Below the pieces are notes generated by a model. The model made no database searches. It worked only from the letters and a program-made list of their open reading frames with translations, and had not been told where the DNA came from. A program made the translations under genes and the position numbers. Below are positions 25,188 through 36,477 of a DNA stretch of 64,000 bases, piece after piece. How positions within the stretch are numbered: position 1 is the stretch's first letter; each line of letters opens with the position of its first letter. This stretch comes from Glandiceps talaboti (Eukaryota > Hemichordata > Enteropneusta > Spengelidae): contig NC_135549.1 in NCBI RefSeq assembly GCF_964340395.1, positions 2,179,001 to 2,243,000 on the forward strand, written 5' to 3'.

Positions 25188-25197
25188 AATAAATAAA
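25188..25197 (+). terminator. Polyadenylation signal, probable end of SDR transcript
   Basis: Two overlapping AATAAA hexamers at 25,188 and 25,192, 375 bases after the SDR stop codon. They are the first canonical signals downstream. Confidence 0.55.
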
Positions 25198-25199
25198 TA

Positions 25200-26850
25200 T
25201 ATAAAAACGAAAGTTTCAAAGGTGAAAACAAGAATGGACAGATCAACATTTACAACATAGACAATTTATCATGATTTTATACCATTCTACTGGTACTATC
25301 CTAAGTCACCACATTAAATATCCCTGGTTTACAATTAATTGCACACAATTCCAAATATTCAACAGTGAATTTTCATTGGCATATCATTAATATCCTAACC
25401 GTTCACATTTGAAACTCAAAAGCTGAATCTGCACATAGAAATATTGTTAAGTTTTACACTGAGATTGTACAATGAACTACATGATGAACTACTCTGAGGA
25501 TAGTCACAAACTGAACATCAGGCATTATTAACCGATGTTAAACATTTTTGACCGATATTCATACTGTCTGCAGAAATACATTTCACTTTCAGATACATGA
25601 CATAATGTATTCAAGTCTGAGAAAATAAATTTTTTGCAGAATTTCATTTTCTTGTTCATAAAGTTGTCACCAAGGACAAGGATTTTGAAGCTCAATGAAT
25701 GAATCAAACTAAAATTCCTACCCTTGGAGAAAACACATTCTATTTGTTGACTTGTGTGATAACTGGATACAGTCTGACAAATATGATATCAGTAAGAGAT
25801 GAAGAAATCACACACTTCTTATTGAATTCAAGACCACTTATATAGCTACAATATCTACATCAGAAAAACATCTGATATCAACTATACACTATACACTATA
25901 TATATATTCCTTTGTATTGGAAATGAGTTGTTATTTGAATCACTTTCTCCTTTGTAGAATTGTAGGAGTATCAAAATCAAGTCTTTGCACAGATTTTTGC
26001 AAGTTGATAGATCTACTGTTGATGTTAGATGTAGATTTAAAACTATCAGATGCATTTTACAGATATTTAAAACTGTAAATATTATAGCTGTATTAGAATA
26101 AAAATACAATAAGTAAATAAAGTATGCATAAACTGATGGTTCCCTTCTGTGAGAAAATAAAACTTTTGACTCATGAAACTGATTTACAATTAATTTCATT
26201 ATTGCAGTCTCTTATCCAGTAATGTGGAAATGTACATTTCATGAACACCCAGTGCAAAATGAAATATCTTTAAATCTCACAAGGTTATTACATAGAGATT
26301 CAGTCACATGATGCATACACTCTTTACAATCTCCTGTAGATCAAAGGTATGAAACTGGTTTGCAAAGAACACAATCAAACCAATTGTATTAATTAGCTAG
26401 TACAGACGAAATGAAATGCCAATGAAAAAAGTGTTTGAGAAATTTAAAACATTATTGAATGATAAGCTGTTAATCTACATAATATTGCTACAAGAAAATT
26501 TGTTGATTTTACAAATGTGTTCAACTAGTTCCCAAAGACTAAATTCTGTACAATATTGAGCCTGGTACACCATGTTAGTATACAAAGATATTTTAGTCAC
26601 CACAATTTTTCATGTTTCTCACTCTCAGCAAAAAATGTGTAGAATGTAAGATACACAGTGTCATTCCATCCTCACTGGCCTGCTCTATCAAAGGGTTGAT
26701 TGATGTGTGACAGCATCCATGACCAATGTGTCATGGTGTATCTTACAAACTATGTTGTCAGTCAAAAATGTCCTGGTTTTCAGTATTTTGGAAGGAGTTT
26801 GGTAGATGTGTCATACAAATGATTAAAATCAAGTTTATATATTTATTATA
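25200..26850. other. AT-rich intergenic stretch, no gene seen
   Basis: Between the probable SDR 3' end and the inverted-terminus element at 26,852. Open frames here are short and have no recognisable similarity. No tandem structure was found. Confidence 0.5.
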
Positions 26851-26851
26851 A

Positions 26852-27117
26852 GGGGTGAACAAATCCACTGGTCCTGGGTTCAGGACTAGCAATTTTTTTG
26901 GGCAGACCACTCAAATTTGACCTTGTCTGGTCCGTCGGACCAGTTCCGTACTGTTAATAACTATGTTAAAACGTCGTCTGAACATACAGATTCATAGGCA
27001 AGATTTAATGTTTCACATAAGCGGGACTTGGGACCATAAATTCTTTCAGCAGGACCACTGGATTTTTTAAGTCACTGGTCCAGGGACCACCAGTTCACAA
27101 AATGATTTGTTCACCCC
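26852..27117. mobile_element. Short element with 14-bp inverted termini GGGGTGAACAAATC
   Basis: Begins GGGGTGAACAAATC (26,852-26,865) and ends with its exact reverse complement (27,104-27,117), 266 bp in all. The inside is rich in ACTGGTCC and GGACCA words that pair with each other close to the ends. No target-site duplication is clear in the flanks and no protein is encoded. The structure fits a non-autonomous DNA transposon; the superfamily is not assigned. Confidence 0.6.
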
Positions 27118-27584
27118 AGACTATGTACGATAGTTCTGAATTTCAGTACAGTGACTTATCATTTACAATATAGAATTGAATAATGTAATACTGTAAAAAA
27201 TACACACTGCCTAAATTTGATAAAGTTTGGAGTACAATAGTGGTCCAAGTAGGGACGACATTAATAAAACAAATGAAGGACAAAGCATGTGATTTCTTTA
27301 GTATGAGGCTGGAGTGGGATTTAGGGTTTTTGACCAAAATAAGTTTTCGTTTAAAATTTTTTTTCCACAGCCAAATTTTTCATGGATGCACTTGTTTGTG
27401 TATATAGATGGAGTAAAACTGAAAGACACTTTTTCCCTTTTCACATAGTAGTCTAGTGTCTGTTTTCATTAGAGGTGAAACATTGTGAAATATCAGCCAG
27501 TTTAGATGGGGTTGGGGGTCTGTGGCAAACTACAGGATTGTAGTATTTTATCAAACCTGAAAGATGCCTTCTATTTATATAATG

Positions 27585-28180
27585 ATGGTTACGTAAGTGG
27601 ACCAATGGTTGGACCTTTCAGACATAAGTGGACCAACGGTTGGACCTTTCAGATGTAAGTGGATCAACGGTTGGACCTTTCAGACGTAAGTTGACCAACA
27701 GTTGAACGTTTCAGACGTAAGTGGACCAATGGTTGGACCTTTCAGACGTAAGTGGATCAACGGTTGGACCTTTCAGACGTAAGTCGATCAACGGTTGGAC
27801 CTTTCAGACGTAAGTGGACCAACGGTTGGACGTTTCAGACGTAAGTGGACCAACGGTTGGACCTTTCAGACGTAAGTGGACCAACGGTTGGACCTTTCAG
27901 ACGTAAGTGGACCAACGGTTGAACGTTTCAGACGTAAGTGGACCAATGGTTGGACCTTTCAAACGTAAGTGGACCAACGGTTGGACCTTTCAGACGTAAG
28001 TGGACCAATGGTTGGACCTTTTAGATGTAAGTGGACCAATGGTTGGACCTTTCAGACGTAAGTGGACCAATGGTTGGACCTTTCAGATGTAAGTGGACCA
28101 ATGGTTGGACCTTTCAGACGTAAGTGGACCAATGGTTGGACCTTTCAGACGTAAGTGGACCAATGGTTGGACCTTTCAGT
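27585..28180. repeat. 31-bp minisatellite, about 19 copies, with splice-like words
   Basis: The unit runs GTAAGTGGACCAATGGTTGG, then ACCTTTCAGAC. Most copies carry both a perfect 5' splice consensus (GTAAGT) and a CCTTTCAG acceptor-like end. Variation is mostly CAATGG/CAACGG and ACG/ATG. The array is downstream (3') of the minus-strand CARD gene and no plus-strand gene is known to cross it. Confidence 0.95.
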
Positions 28181-28437
28181 CTATATTTTATCCTTCATAT
28201 ATTGATCTTTTGATGTAGGGCCTTATCTATGACATAACTGATACACTTCTAGAATTGGAAATATAAATATGTCTGTTATCAAGAAGACATCTTAATATTA
28301 GGAAGTTCTGTATGTTCTACCAGGCTTTGACAGCCTAACTAAATAATCTTTCTGAACCGAATTGCTAAAAAAGTTCGAGTGGCACAACTTCTCTTTAAAA
28401 GTTAGTAGTTCATATAAATACACAGTTTCCAACAAAG

Positions 28438-29007
28438 TTACTTCTTCTTAGCCTTGGACTTGATATTAATAGTAGTATTCTGACCACCCATGATAACAAA
28501 ATTACCACGTCCTTTGATATCAGCAACATTAGTGGTTCTCGTTGACTGCGATTGATGCTTCATCGTCACATTAGCTTTGCCACCAGATGCAACAGCTTGG
28601 TTTGGTGCACCACCAGCCGTGTCTGTCTGTTCTTCCTTTGACTGTCGAGTATAGGCGAGGAGCGCACGTCCATTTTCAGTCTCTTTGACACCGACCCCAA
28701 CTTCTTCTTTTTCAGTGACACCAATGTTCTGTACAATAGTTTGGTCAAGTTTTTCGACCAGGTGTGGATAGGGCTCTTCAAGGGCTTTACGAAATTCCGG
28801 ATACGCGTTCGGATTCGTGGATTTTTCTAAAAGATTTAAAAGTCTTGCTGCCCTATCTTGTCTTGTTTTCTCTGCTCTGATTCGCTCATCGTCGTCGATG
28901 TCAAAAGTGAATGAAGCGATCAAGTGATCAAGAACGTACTTCACATCCAAGTCTTTCACTAACTCGACGCGATTGACACGAAGACGGCGAATTTCCTCTT
29001 CTTTCAT
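28438..29007 (-). CDS. CARD protein with C-terminal RHIM-like motif (intronless)
   Basis: A single-exon frame of 189 residues. The start ATG (29,005-29,007) is secure because an in-frame TAA lies seven codons upstream (29,026-29,028). Residues about 5-92 form a six-helix death fold of the CARD class. It reads like the APAF1 CARD, with a VELVKDL-KYVLDHLI start, an ERIRAEKTRQDRAARLLNLL middle helix pair, and an AYPEFRKALEE-YPHLVEKL end. A low-complexity linker rich in Gly, Gln and Thr follows (about 93-165). The end, residues 169-182 (NFVIMGGQNTTINI), has the hydrophobic-x-hydrophobic-G-x-x-N pattern of RHIM-type amyloid motifs, then a basic KSKAKKK tail. CARDs recruit caspases or adaptors by homotypic contacts, and RHIM motifs nucleate signalling amyloids. 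An adaptor of cell-death or innate-immune signalling is therefore inferred. The CARD call is firm; the RHIM-like call is my reading and needs testing. Confidence 0.85.
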   Translation of the reverse strand: MKEEEIRRLRVNRVELVKDLDVKYVLDHLIASFTFDIDDDERIRAEKTRQDRAARLLNLLEKSTNPNAYPEFRKALEEPYPHLVEKLDQTIVQNIGVTEKEEVGVGVKETENGRALLAYTRQSKEEQTDTAGGAPNQAVASGGKANVTMKHQSQSTRTTNVADIKGRGNFVIMGGQNTTINIKSKAKKK

Positions 29008-29665
29008 ATTTCTCCTATGTTGCTGTTATAATCCTTGATGCAATATTGAATATATCGACAACAAACGGATGATATTCGTAGAACCTCGGCGAATGACAAT
29101 GACTCAGATCCGGCCGGAGAATAACCCTGACTGTCGTATTACATTTGTATCCTGTACAAACTGTGCTTGACGATGACGATAGCGGTGGTGGGAATGTAAT
29201 AAATCTCGATTTACCGTAAAGTTGAAATGTTATATCCTCCGACTCGACGATATACCTTACAAAAGTACATGGGTAATTATATTGACAGCAAAGTGTGTGT
29301 GGTTCCGTTGCGTCGCTCACTCATTCACTCACAGACACAGACATGTCGCAGTTCCTTGCGTTATTCACTTCCGGGTTACTGTCACGTAGAATCTCAGTCC
29401 TCTAAAAAATATTACCCTATTAAAAAATTAAAAAAAATTAAGAAAATTCATGAAAACCAAAAACTGAATAATCTAAAAGCTATTTATATAAACTATACAG
29501 AAAAATTCAGCAAAAGAACCGATACGGTAAGATCTCGCATGCTTCTTTTCAACAACGAGATCATGTGAGGTCGCGAGGAGGTCACACTGAAAGCTAAAAC
29601 TTGCAGCAACCTCGGCTGTCAGTGTCAACAGTGTTCTCAAGACTTCGCATGTTTATGTCAAAACG
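29008..29665. promoter_or_regulatory. Bidirectional promoter region between CARD gene and FBXO7
   Basis: The two start codons face away from each other across 658 bp. The interval holds an ETS/GABP-type site ACTTCCGG (29,367-29,374), followed eight bases later by TCACGT (29,382-29,387). Both words are typical of housekeeping bidirectional promoters in animals. No TATA box stands out. The transcription starts are not known. Confidence 0.5.
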
Positions 29666-30366
29666 ATGAAACTGCGAGTTAGACTAAGTGGACGAACTGA
29701 AAGGATCGATACTGGGGAAAATGCATCACTTGGTCGTTTGAACGAGATAGTCGTCACTACTTTTGGGTAAGTTTATGATTTATCAGGATCTGCATGTACG
29801 ATGTGTGTGTTTTCCTCACGATCGATCGTGAATGAAGGGAAGTTGTATACATTCCACTTGTCATCAATGTTATCATAAAGGGAAAAAAATCATGCTAGAT
29901 AGCTAGGTAACTACGTTATTTCATTACAATACAGTACATATACACAGGAAGTCTTCTTTGTTACCGCTAGTATGTACTGGTTACATCACTTTGTGTCTGT
30001 ATGTATGGATTCCACTATGACAGTATCTAATGCTGTCTAATCACAATGTGTCAATGTGATAAAAAGGTTACATATTATTGTTGTATACATGAATGAAAAC
30101 TTAGATTTGATAAATTGTCTTACCCATCTTTGAGATTGAGTGTTTTTTTATTTTCTACATAAATATTTTATTCTGTAGGTTAGAAGTGGACTCATTTCTA
30201 ATCACATTGAATGGTAAAGATGCCTTAGTTGGGACACCAAACAAAGAATTAAAAGACTTTGATCTTGTTTCTGGGGACTTGATTCGAGTGGTTCTTAAAG
30301 ATGGTGCTGCAGCACCAGCACTTCAACACCACCACCACCACCACCAGCAGCAGCAGCAGCAGCAGC

Positions 30367-30403
<37 letters not shown>

Positions 30404-33400
30404 GAGTACAAGTGATGGCAGATCACAATCACATGATAAGGATGATGTTAAAACCAAAACTAAAAATGACATACAAGAAGAAAATTCTGGATCTGGGAAA
30501 GAGACACAATGCATGGAAACTGATGAAGCGCAAACTGTTGATGTTTCAGAACCTATGTTGTGTAGAGATTCTACAGCTGATTCAGTTCCCTATAGATTAG
30601 TGAGACTATTTACAGAAACTGAGCCAAGTAATGTCAATGAGGCATTGTGTATTGTTCTACATGTGTTGATGATAGAAACTGGATTCTGTGATAAGGTCAG
30701 TATATATGCAGTCACAATCAAAAGTTAGTGTTCTCTTTTAAATTATAAAATATTTTGTCTGGGCACCCTTACCCATCAGTCCCCACCCTCACTTATCAAC
30801 CATCATCCATCAGCCCCCACCCTCACACATCAGTCCCCATCCACACCCATCCGGCCCCACCATTTTGCCTAAAGAAAAGTAAAGGTGGAATTCCACCATA
30901 TATCTTACCCTTTGTCAATTGGTTAGCATTTTGTTAATATCAGTAAGAAGGTGCAATCTACCAGACTTTGCAATGGTTCCCCACAAAAATACAACTTCAA
31001 TGGAAACATACATGTATGCCACTGGGTTTTACCAGGTTCCTGTCTTTATATGTATGTATATGTCTGCATAAAAAAATCAATGGGAGCAATTCCCAGCATG
31101 AAAAAATCATTAACGGAAACAAAAAAAAGAGAGACGAAAATGTAGAGCTAACCCAAATATCTGAAACCCAGCTTGAAATAGTAGTCTGTAATGTGATGGG
31201 GTGCCCTCACGTGTCAGCACTCCTTTCTTGTGAATGGGCAGGTTAGAGTGGAGTGACATTATGTATGAACTTGGAACTGTTCAATTTGTTTATTTTTATC
31301 AGATTTTGTTTATTTTTATCAGATTTTGTTTATTTTTATCAGATTTTGTTTATTTTTATCAGCTTTGATGGTCCTTGAACAACATACAATCTTGATTGTC
31401 TATGCGTATCAGTTTTTACAGGATAGATTTGAAAGTGATGATGAAATAGAGATGACATTACAATAATCCTTGACTTTATTTATAAATAAATTATGTAATC
31501 AACAAGTAGTGTTTTATTTTGATAATACAATATTGGCTATAACTGTGATGTTGACATTTTTATTTTAAATGTTTTATTTCAGCAACAAAGAAAGGAGACT
31601 GAATCCACTGACCAGGTGCAGGGGGGTGCAGCAACTGATGTTGACATGATTGCTGATGGTGAAAACAAAACTGTATCAACATATCTTATGCCTCATGATT
31701 GGAGGAAACCTGGTTCTTATAAACTTGTATACATACATCCTGCCTGTGAGGGCGCTGTGTGCACTGTCACTTGTGTTCCAATGGGACCTGTACTAGTTGT
31801 GCATGGTAAGTTATATTCCTCTCATTTCAAGAGTATGTTATTAAATCTTTTGGTGTATAGTTTCAGTATAAAGATTTGTCAGTGTGGTCACTCTCCCACA
31901 TACACAAATAGAACACCTGCAATGACAGATCTGTATATAAACTGTTAAAAACATTTTGACTTGACCAGATTTCTTTTATGGTTAGTATGAACAGTGGGAA
32001 CTACATATGAATTTAGCGTAATCATACAGCTAAAAGTGAATGTAATATATGGTAATGGTGATATGATCGAATTTTCCATTTTATGATACTCTGTATGCTC
32101 AACCACAATGTGAAAACACATTTGTTCCTTAAAAATATTATGTATGTGTACTTGGTTCATGCATTGACCAACCAGAAATAGGGCCCCAGACAGAGACGGA
32201 CTATACATTAGGAAGAAATATTTATTTTCATAACACTTTATACTAGCTAATAGGCTTTGTAGTAACAACATAATTATTATTTTCATTAATTATGAACTCT
32301 TATTTTCATAATCCAGGTATTATTGAAGGCTGCAAAGGAACGCAATGTCAACTCAAATTGAAAAGTAGAGATTATGTAAATACACCAACGAATCAAAGTA
32401 AGTACTTAACATATCATTTGCATGAGTAACATTAGCATATCATTTACATGATTAGTAAAGAATTAGCCAAGATCATTACAGATGAATCAGAGATATTTGA
32501 TTTTTTAAAAATCACCTGACTTTTTTGTTTTATTTTTATTTTTTCTCTTTTCTGCTTTTTTTTTAATGAACTTCAAATCCAAATGCATGATTGCAATGTT
32601 CTGATCATGCTTATTTCTCATCCACATTTATTTTACAGATGTTGCACAAGTATATCAACAACTACCAGTACTTTCCCGTATTTTCAAAGATGGCTTATCC
32701 TATCCATTGTTAGCAGCAATGAGAGCAGGTTGGTTGGAAATGTGTGTGACATGAGTTAGATTTGTAGGAGTACTCATATTGAATGTAAATGTTGTGATAG
32801 TATATATAGCCCTCATTTCACTAATACAGAAATTATTGAATGAGTACTTCTTGTGTTTTCTTAACCTACCTGGATTTTATCCTATACCTTGTCAAACATT
32901 CAATAAGATGATGAGGAAAAAGTACCATGTCTTATATTTCAGGAATTGACAGTGAAACTTTTGTTAAGGAGAACAAACTTACCAGAGGAATATCACATCA
33001 TTGACAGCTTGCTGTAACAAGAGCTTATGAAATTACTGTGTGTGTATTTTAGTGTAACCGCATAAATTACCATTTATCGAGATTTATTTTTACATTTGCA
33101 GCAGCACAACATTGTAACTATTGAATTTTAAACTGTTCTAAAGAACTGCATTTAATTGATTTTATATATTTTTTGTGTCTTATGTAAACAGAACTTGGTC
33201 AACCACCGTTACATGGCCTCCTTGCATTGGTTACAGAAATACAGGTATATCCATACATCTTGAAATATGAACATCAATAAATCATTTTTTCAACATTTTG
33301 TCCTTGATTTATATGATTTTGAATTTTATTTAAAAAATGGTAGTCATAAAATTATATAATAAATGTCACACATGAAGTGTAACACATGCCATAATGTGTA

Positions 33401-35878
33401 GTTCACATAGGTATTAAACATACAGTATGTCACTCGTGGGACAACATGTTGGAAACAATCTATTGTCCTGAATCATCACATAGTAAATGATAGGGAAATG
33501 CCAAATGTTGATGTACCACAAGAAATTTCTGTGCATCGGTGGTGTATCAAAATTAGGTCAGACTAAGTTACCATGTATTCCTACATCAGGGTTCTCCCCA
33601 TGCAGGTCAAATACTGGTCGTACCGATCAGTACTCAGAAAATGATGTAATCACATCAATATATTTCCAATCAACCTCATGGCCATTATACATCTCTTTTG
33701 ATATCAGTGGAATTTTGAATTAATTAGCTTGAATATTTATGACTGATCGGCACTCCTTTGGGACTAGAGAGAACCCTGATACATTATAGACATTTATGTA
33801 TTGGTGATGAAAAATACATTGCTGTTATTGATATTATCTTTCAGTTGAAAATATTGAGTTTATTGGATGCAAGAAGTCTAGTTGCTATGGCTTCTGTCTG
33901 TAAAGATCTTCGTATTCTAACTAACGATGCATCACTGTGGAGGAGACTGTATCTTAGAGATTTTGGTACAAGCAGTCAGCAACATGCTAATTGGAAGTCA
34001 GTGAGTATAACATATTGTTTTCTTAGATTATGTTGAACTGTGTCATGGGAAACACAACCCCTTTCACCATCTATCCTCGGACACTTCTCACTCGTATATA
34101 GGAGATCTCCTCGTGTCACTCTTCTGGAAATACAATTTCTGTTCAAAGGACATTCAGAGCTCAGGAGTAGTAACATGAGCACACCTGCAAATCAAATTCA
34201 GGATGAGTTTAGGGGGGTTTCAATTCACCATAAGTACTAACACTATGATCATTGGTCTGGTAGCGTGTCAGGAAATCTCTTGTACTTGTGTTTAGACAGG
34301 ACAGTTTTAGAATGGGTTAAGAAGGGATTTGAGAGATGTCATGTAGTTATACTAGACCAGGGCAGTTTCAGAATTGTTCTGAGAGGATTTCAGGAGACCT
34401 CTTACAGTTAGCCTAGGTCAGGCCAGTTCCAGAATAGTTTCAGGAGATCTCCAATATGTTATCCTAAGTCAGGATAGTTTCAGAATGGGTACAGGAGGGT
34501 TTGATATGCAAAGTTTATGATTTCTTGTAATTTTGGAAGTATAAGTCTTTCCAGGTAGTGTTCATGATTTTGTCATTTATATATCGTGAGTGATTGTCAT
34601 TCTACAAGTTACTGAAGTTTTACAACCTCAGTAAAGTTTAAACTCAAATGATTTTATGTATAAATATCACATGAATACTTTCTTGTTGTTTTGTAGATGT
34701 ATATAATGAAGTACAAGCAAAGAATAGAGGCACATCGTAGAGTGTTTGTACCAACACCACCAATCTTACCAAATCCCCTATTTGGTATGCCCCCACAATT
34801 CCACCCACCATTGCCTCCCATGATGCCACCAGGTTTCAGGTAAGTAGTAATGACAATACTAATCTTACCAAATCCCCTATTTGGTATGCCCCCACAATTC
34901 CACCCACCATTGCCTCCCATGATGCCACCAGGTTTCAGGTAAGTAGTAATGACAATACTAATCTTACCAAATCCCCTATTTGGTATGCCCCCACAATTCC
35001 ACCCACCATTGCCTCCCATGATGCCACCAGGTTTCAGGTAAGTAGTAATGACAATACCAATCTTACCAAATCCCCTATTTGGTATGCCCCCGCAATTCCA
35101 CCCACCATTGCCTCCCATGATGCCACCAGGTTTCAGGTAACTAGTAATGACAATACCAATCTTACCAAATCCCCTACTTGGTATGCCCCCACAATTCCAC
35201 CCACCATTGCCTCCCATGATGCCACCAGGTTTCAGGTAAGTAGTAATGACAATACCAATCTTACCAAATCCCCTATTTGGTATGCCCCCACAATTCCACC
35301 CACCATTGCCTCCCATGATGCCACCAGGTTTCAGGTAACTAGTAATGACAATACCAATCTTACCAAATCCCCTATTTGGTATGCCCCCATAATTCCACCC
35401 ACCATTGCCTCCCATGATGCCACCAGGTTTTAGGTAACTAGTAATGACAATACCAATCTTACCAAATCTCCTATTTAATGTGTAAAAAATATAAACAACA
35501 ACAAAATATTGTCTCAGTTACAGAGTGTGACTGAGGCTTTGAAATATGTTTGACCTGTAAACACAACACATTTCTTGTCACTTAACAGCAGATAATCAGC
35601 TGCATCTTCAAACCTTTCGTTACAGAGGAGGAGACTATGATCGTGATCCATTCGCCCCTGGAATAGCTCCTGGAAATCCATTCAACCCACTTCAGCCCCC
35701 AGGTCTTCCCAGATTACCAGGTTCCCGCTATGATCCTATCAATCCTTTACCTGATCAGCCATTTGCACCAGGAAGAGGAGGGGGAGTCCGTGATTCCAGA
35801 GGATCTAGAAACTTTTCAGGTGTTAGGAAACCATTTGGGTTTGGAGGTGGAGGGTTTGGAGGAGGTGGACTGATTTAG
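29666..35878 (+). CDS. FBXO7: FBXO7 (F-box only protein 7, SCF substrate adaptor), 9 exons
   Basis: Exons are 29,666-29,766, 30,179-30,695, 31,583-31,805, 32,317-32,397, 32,639-32,728, 33,192-33,244, 33,845-34,000, 34,697-34,839 and 35,626-35,878. They give 538 residues (human 522). Order of parts: ubiquitin-like domain 1-78 (MKLRVRL start, ITLNGKDALVG, VSGDLIRVVLKDG); His6 at 84-89 and Gln20 at 90-109; a conserved EPMLC segment; the FP dimerisation domain, about 210-345 (SYKLVYIHPACEG, VAQVYQQLPVLSRIFKDGL); the F-box, about 350-397 (LKILSLLDARSLVAMASVCKDL, LWRRLYLRDF); and a Pro/Gly/Arg-rich tail ending GFGGGGLI. In the family the F-box binds SKP1 in SCF ubiquitin ligases, and the protein also acts in mitophagy with PINK1/Parkin and on the proteasome through PI31. 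The exon 5 donor is a weak GTTGGT; all other donors are ordinary. Exon 8 ends in a tandem array of its own sequence. Confidence 0.97.
30327..30404 (+). repeat. Coding CAC/CAG/CAA tract: His6-Gln20 in FBXO7 exon 2
   Basis: Six CAC codons (30,327-30,344), seven CAG, twelve CAA and one CAG (30,345-30,404), all in the FBXO7 frame. It lies in the linker after the ubiquitin-like domain, where the human protein has no such tract. Confidence 0.97.
31284..31363. repeat. Four copies of a 20-bp T-rich unit in FBXO7 intron 2
   Basis: TTTGTTTATTTTTATCAGAT repeated four times exactly. Each copy ends in TTTTTATCAG, which resembles a 3' splice site, but the real acceptor is 220 bases downstream at 31,582. 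Confidence 0.95.
34762..35480 (+). repeat. 99-bp tandem array duplicating the FBXO7 exon 8 end and its 5' splice site
   Basis: Units start AATCTTACC at 34,762, 34,861, 34,960, 35,059, 35,158, 35,257 and 35,356, with a truncated eighth at 35,455. Each contains the coding end of exon 8 (FGMPPQFHPPLPPMMPPGFR) plus the donor and 19 intron bases. Donors are GTAAGT at 34,840, 34,939, 35,038 and 35,236, but GTAACT at 35,137, 35,335 and 35,434. The sense frame reaches TAA inside the donor, so only use of the first donor preserves the protein; no acceptor precedes later copies. Because 99 is a multiple of three, the antisense strand stays open for 253 codons, which is not a gene. Confidence 0.97.
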
Positions 35879-36192
35879 AGGGGAGGGGGGGTATTGTTCA
35901 GTGTTGTTCATCAATAATGGTTAATTCTGTTAAAGACTTTGGTAACAGCAATGACATGATAAGCCACTGAGTTAAGTCAGCAATGGCATGATAAACCACT
36001 GAGTTAAGTCATAAATGGCATTAAAATCAACTTTGTCTGCAAATGTTGACAGTCATGATGAAACATGCTTCCAGGTATTCAACTACCGGGTATATTTCCT
36101 CATTTCTATAGAAAATTGCAGTATGCATGCAATCAGTGTCTTTGAAGTTTGCAACATTATTGGAATGTACAGTTGTACAGTATTTCAGTTTT

Positions 36193-36198
36193 AATAAA
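36193..36198 (+). terminator. Polyadenylation signal of FBXO7
   Basis: AATAAA 315 bases after the FBXO7 stop codon. A second AATAAA lies at 37,869, beyond the minisatellite, and could give a longer transcript. Confidence 0.6.
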
Positions 36199-36477
36199 AT
36201 TGAACATTACATTCTAGCAAATTTCTAGATTATAATGTATGAACATATACACAAATGGTGTTTGTCAGAACTCATAGTGAGCACCAGTACTTCATGTGTT
36301 TGAGATAGTTGTCCAGTCACATAGAATCAGCTGCCCAAAGACTTACCTGTGATGGCAGTTGCTTTTGTCAAGACATGTCTGTAACTAGACAAGAATCATC
36401 ATTTACAAAAAAATGTTGCAGAATTATGATGATCATAAAGGTGTTCCAGTTGTCTGTAAGGTATGCCATGTTGGGGT

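Noticed and set aside
34654-35415. Long antisense frame (253 codons) of a Gly-rich 33-residue repeat
   Set aside because: It is the reverse strand of the 99-bp FBXO7 array. A period divisible by three keeps it open, and no codon in it depends on selection.
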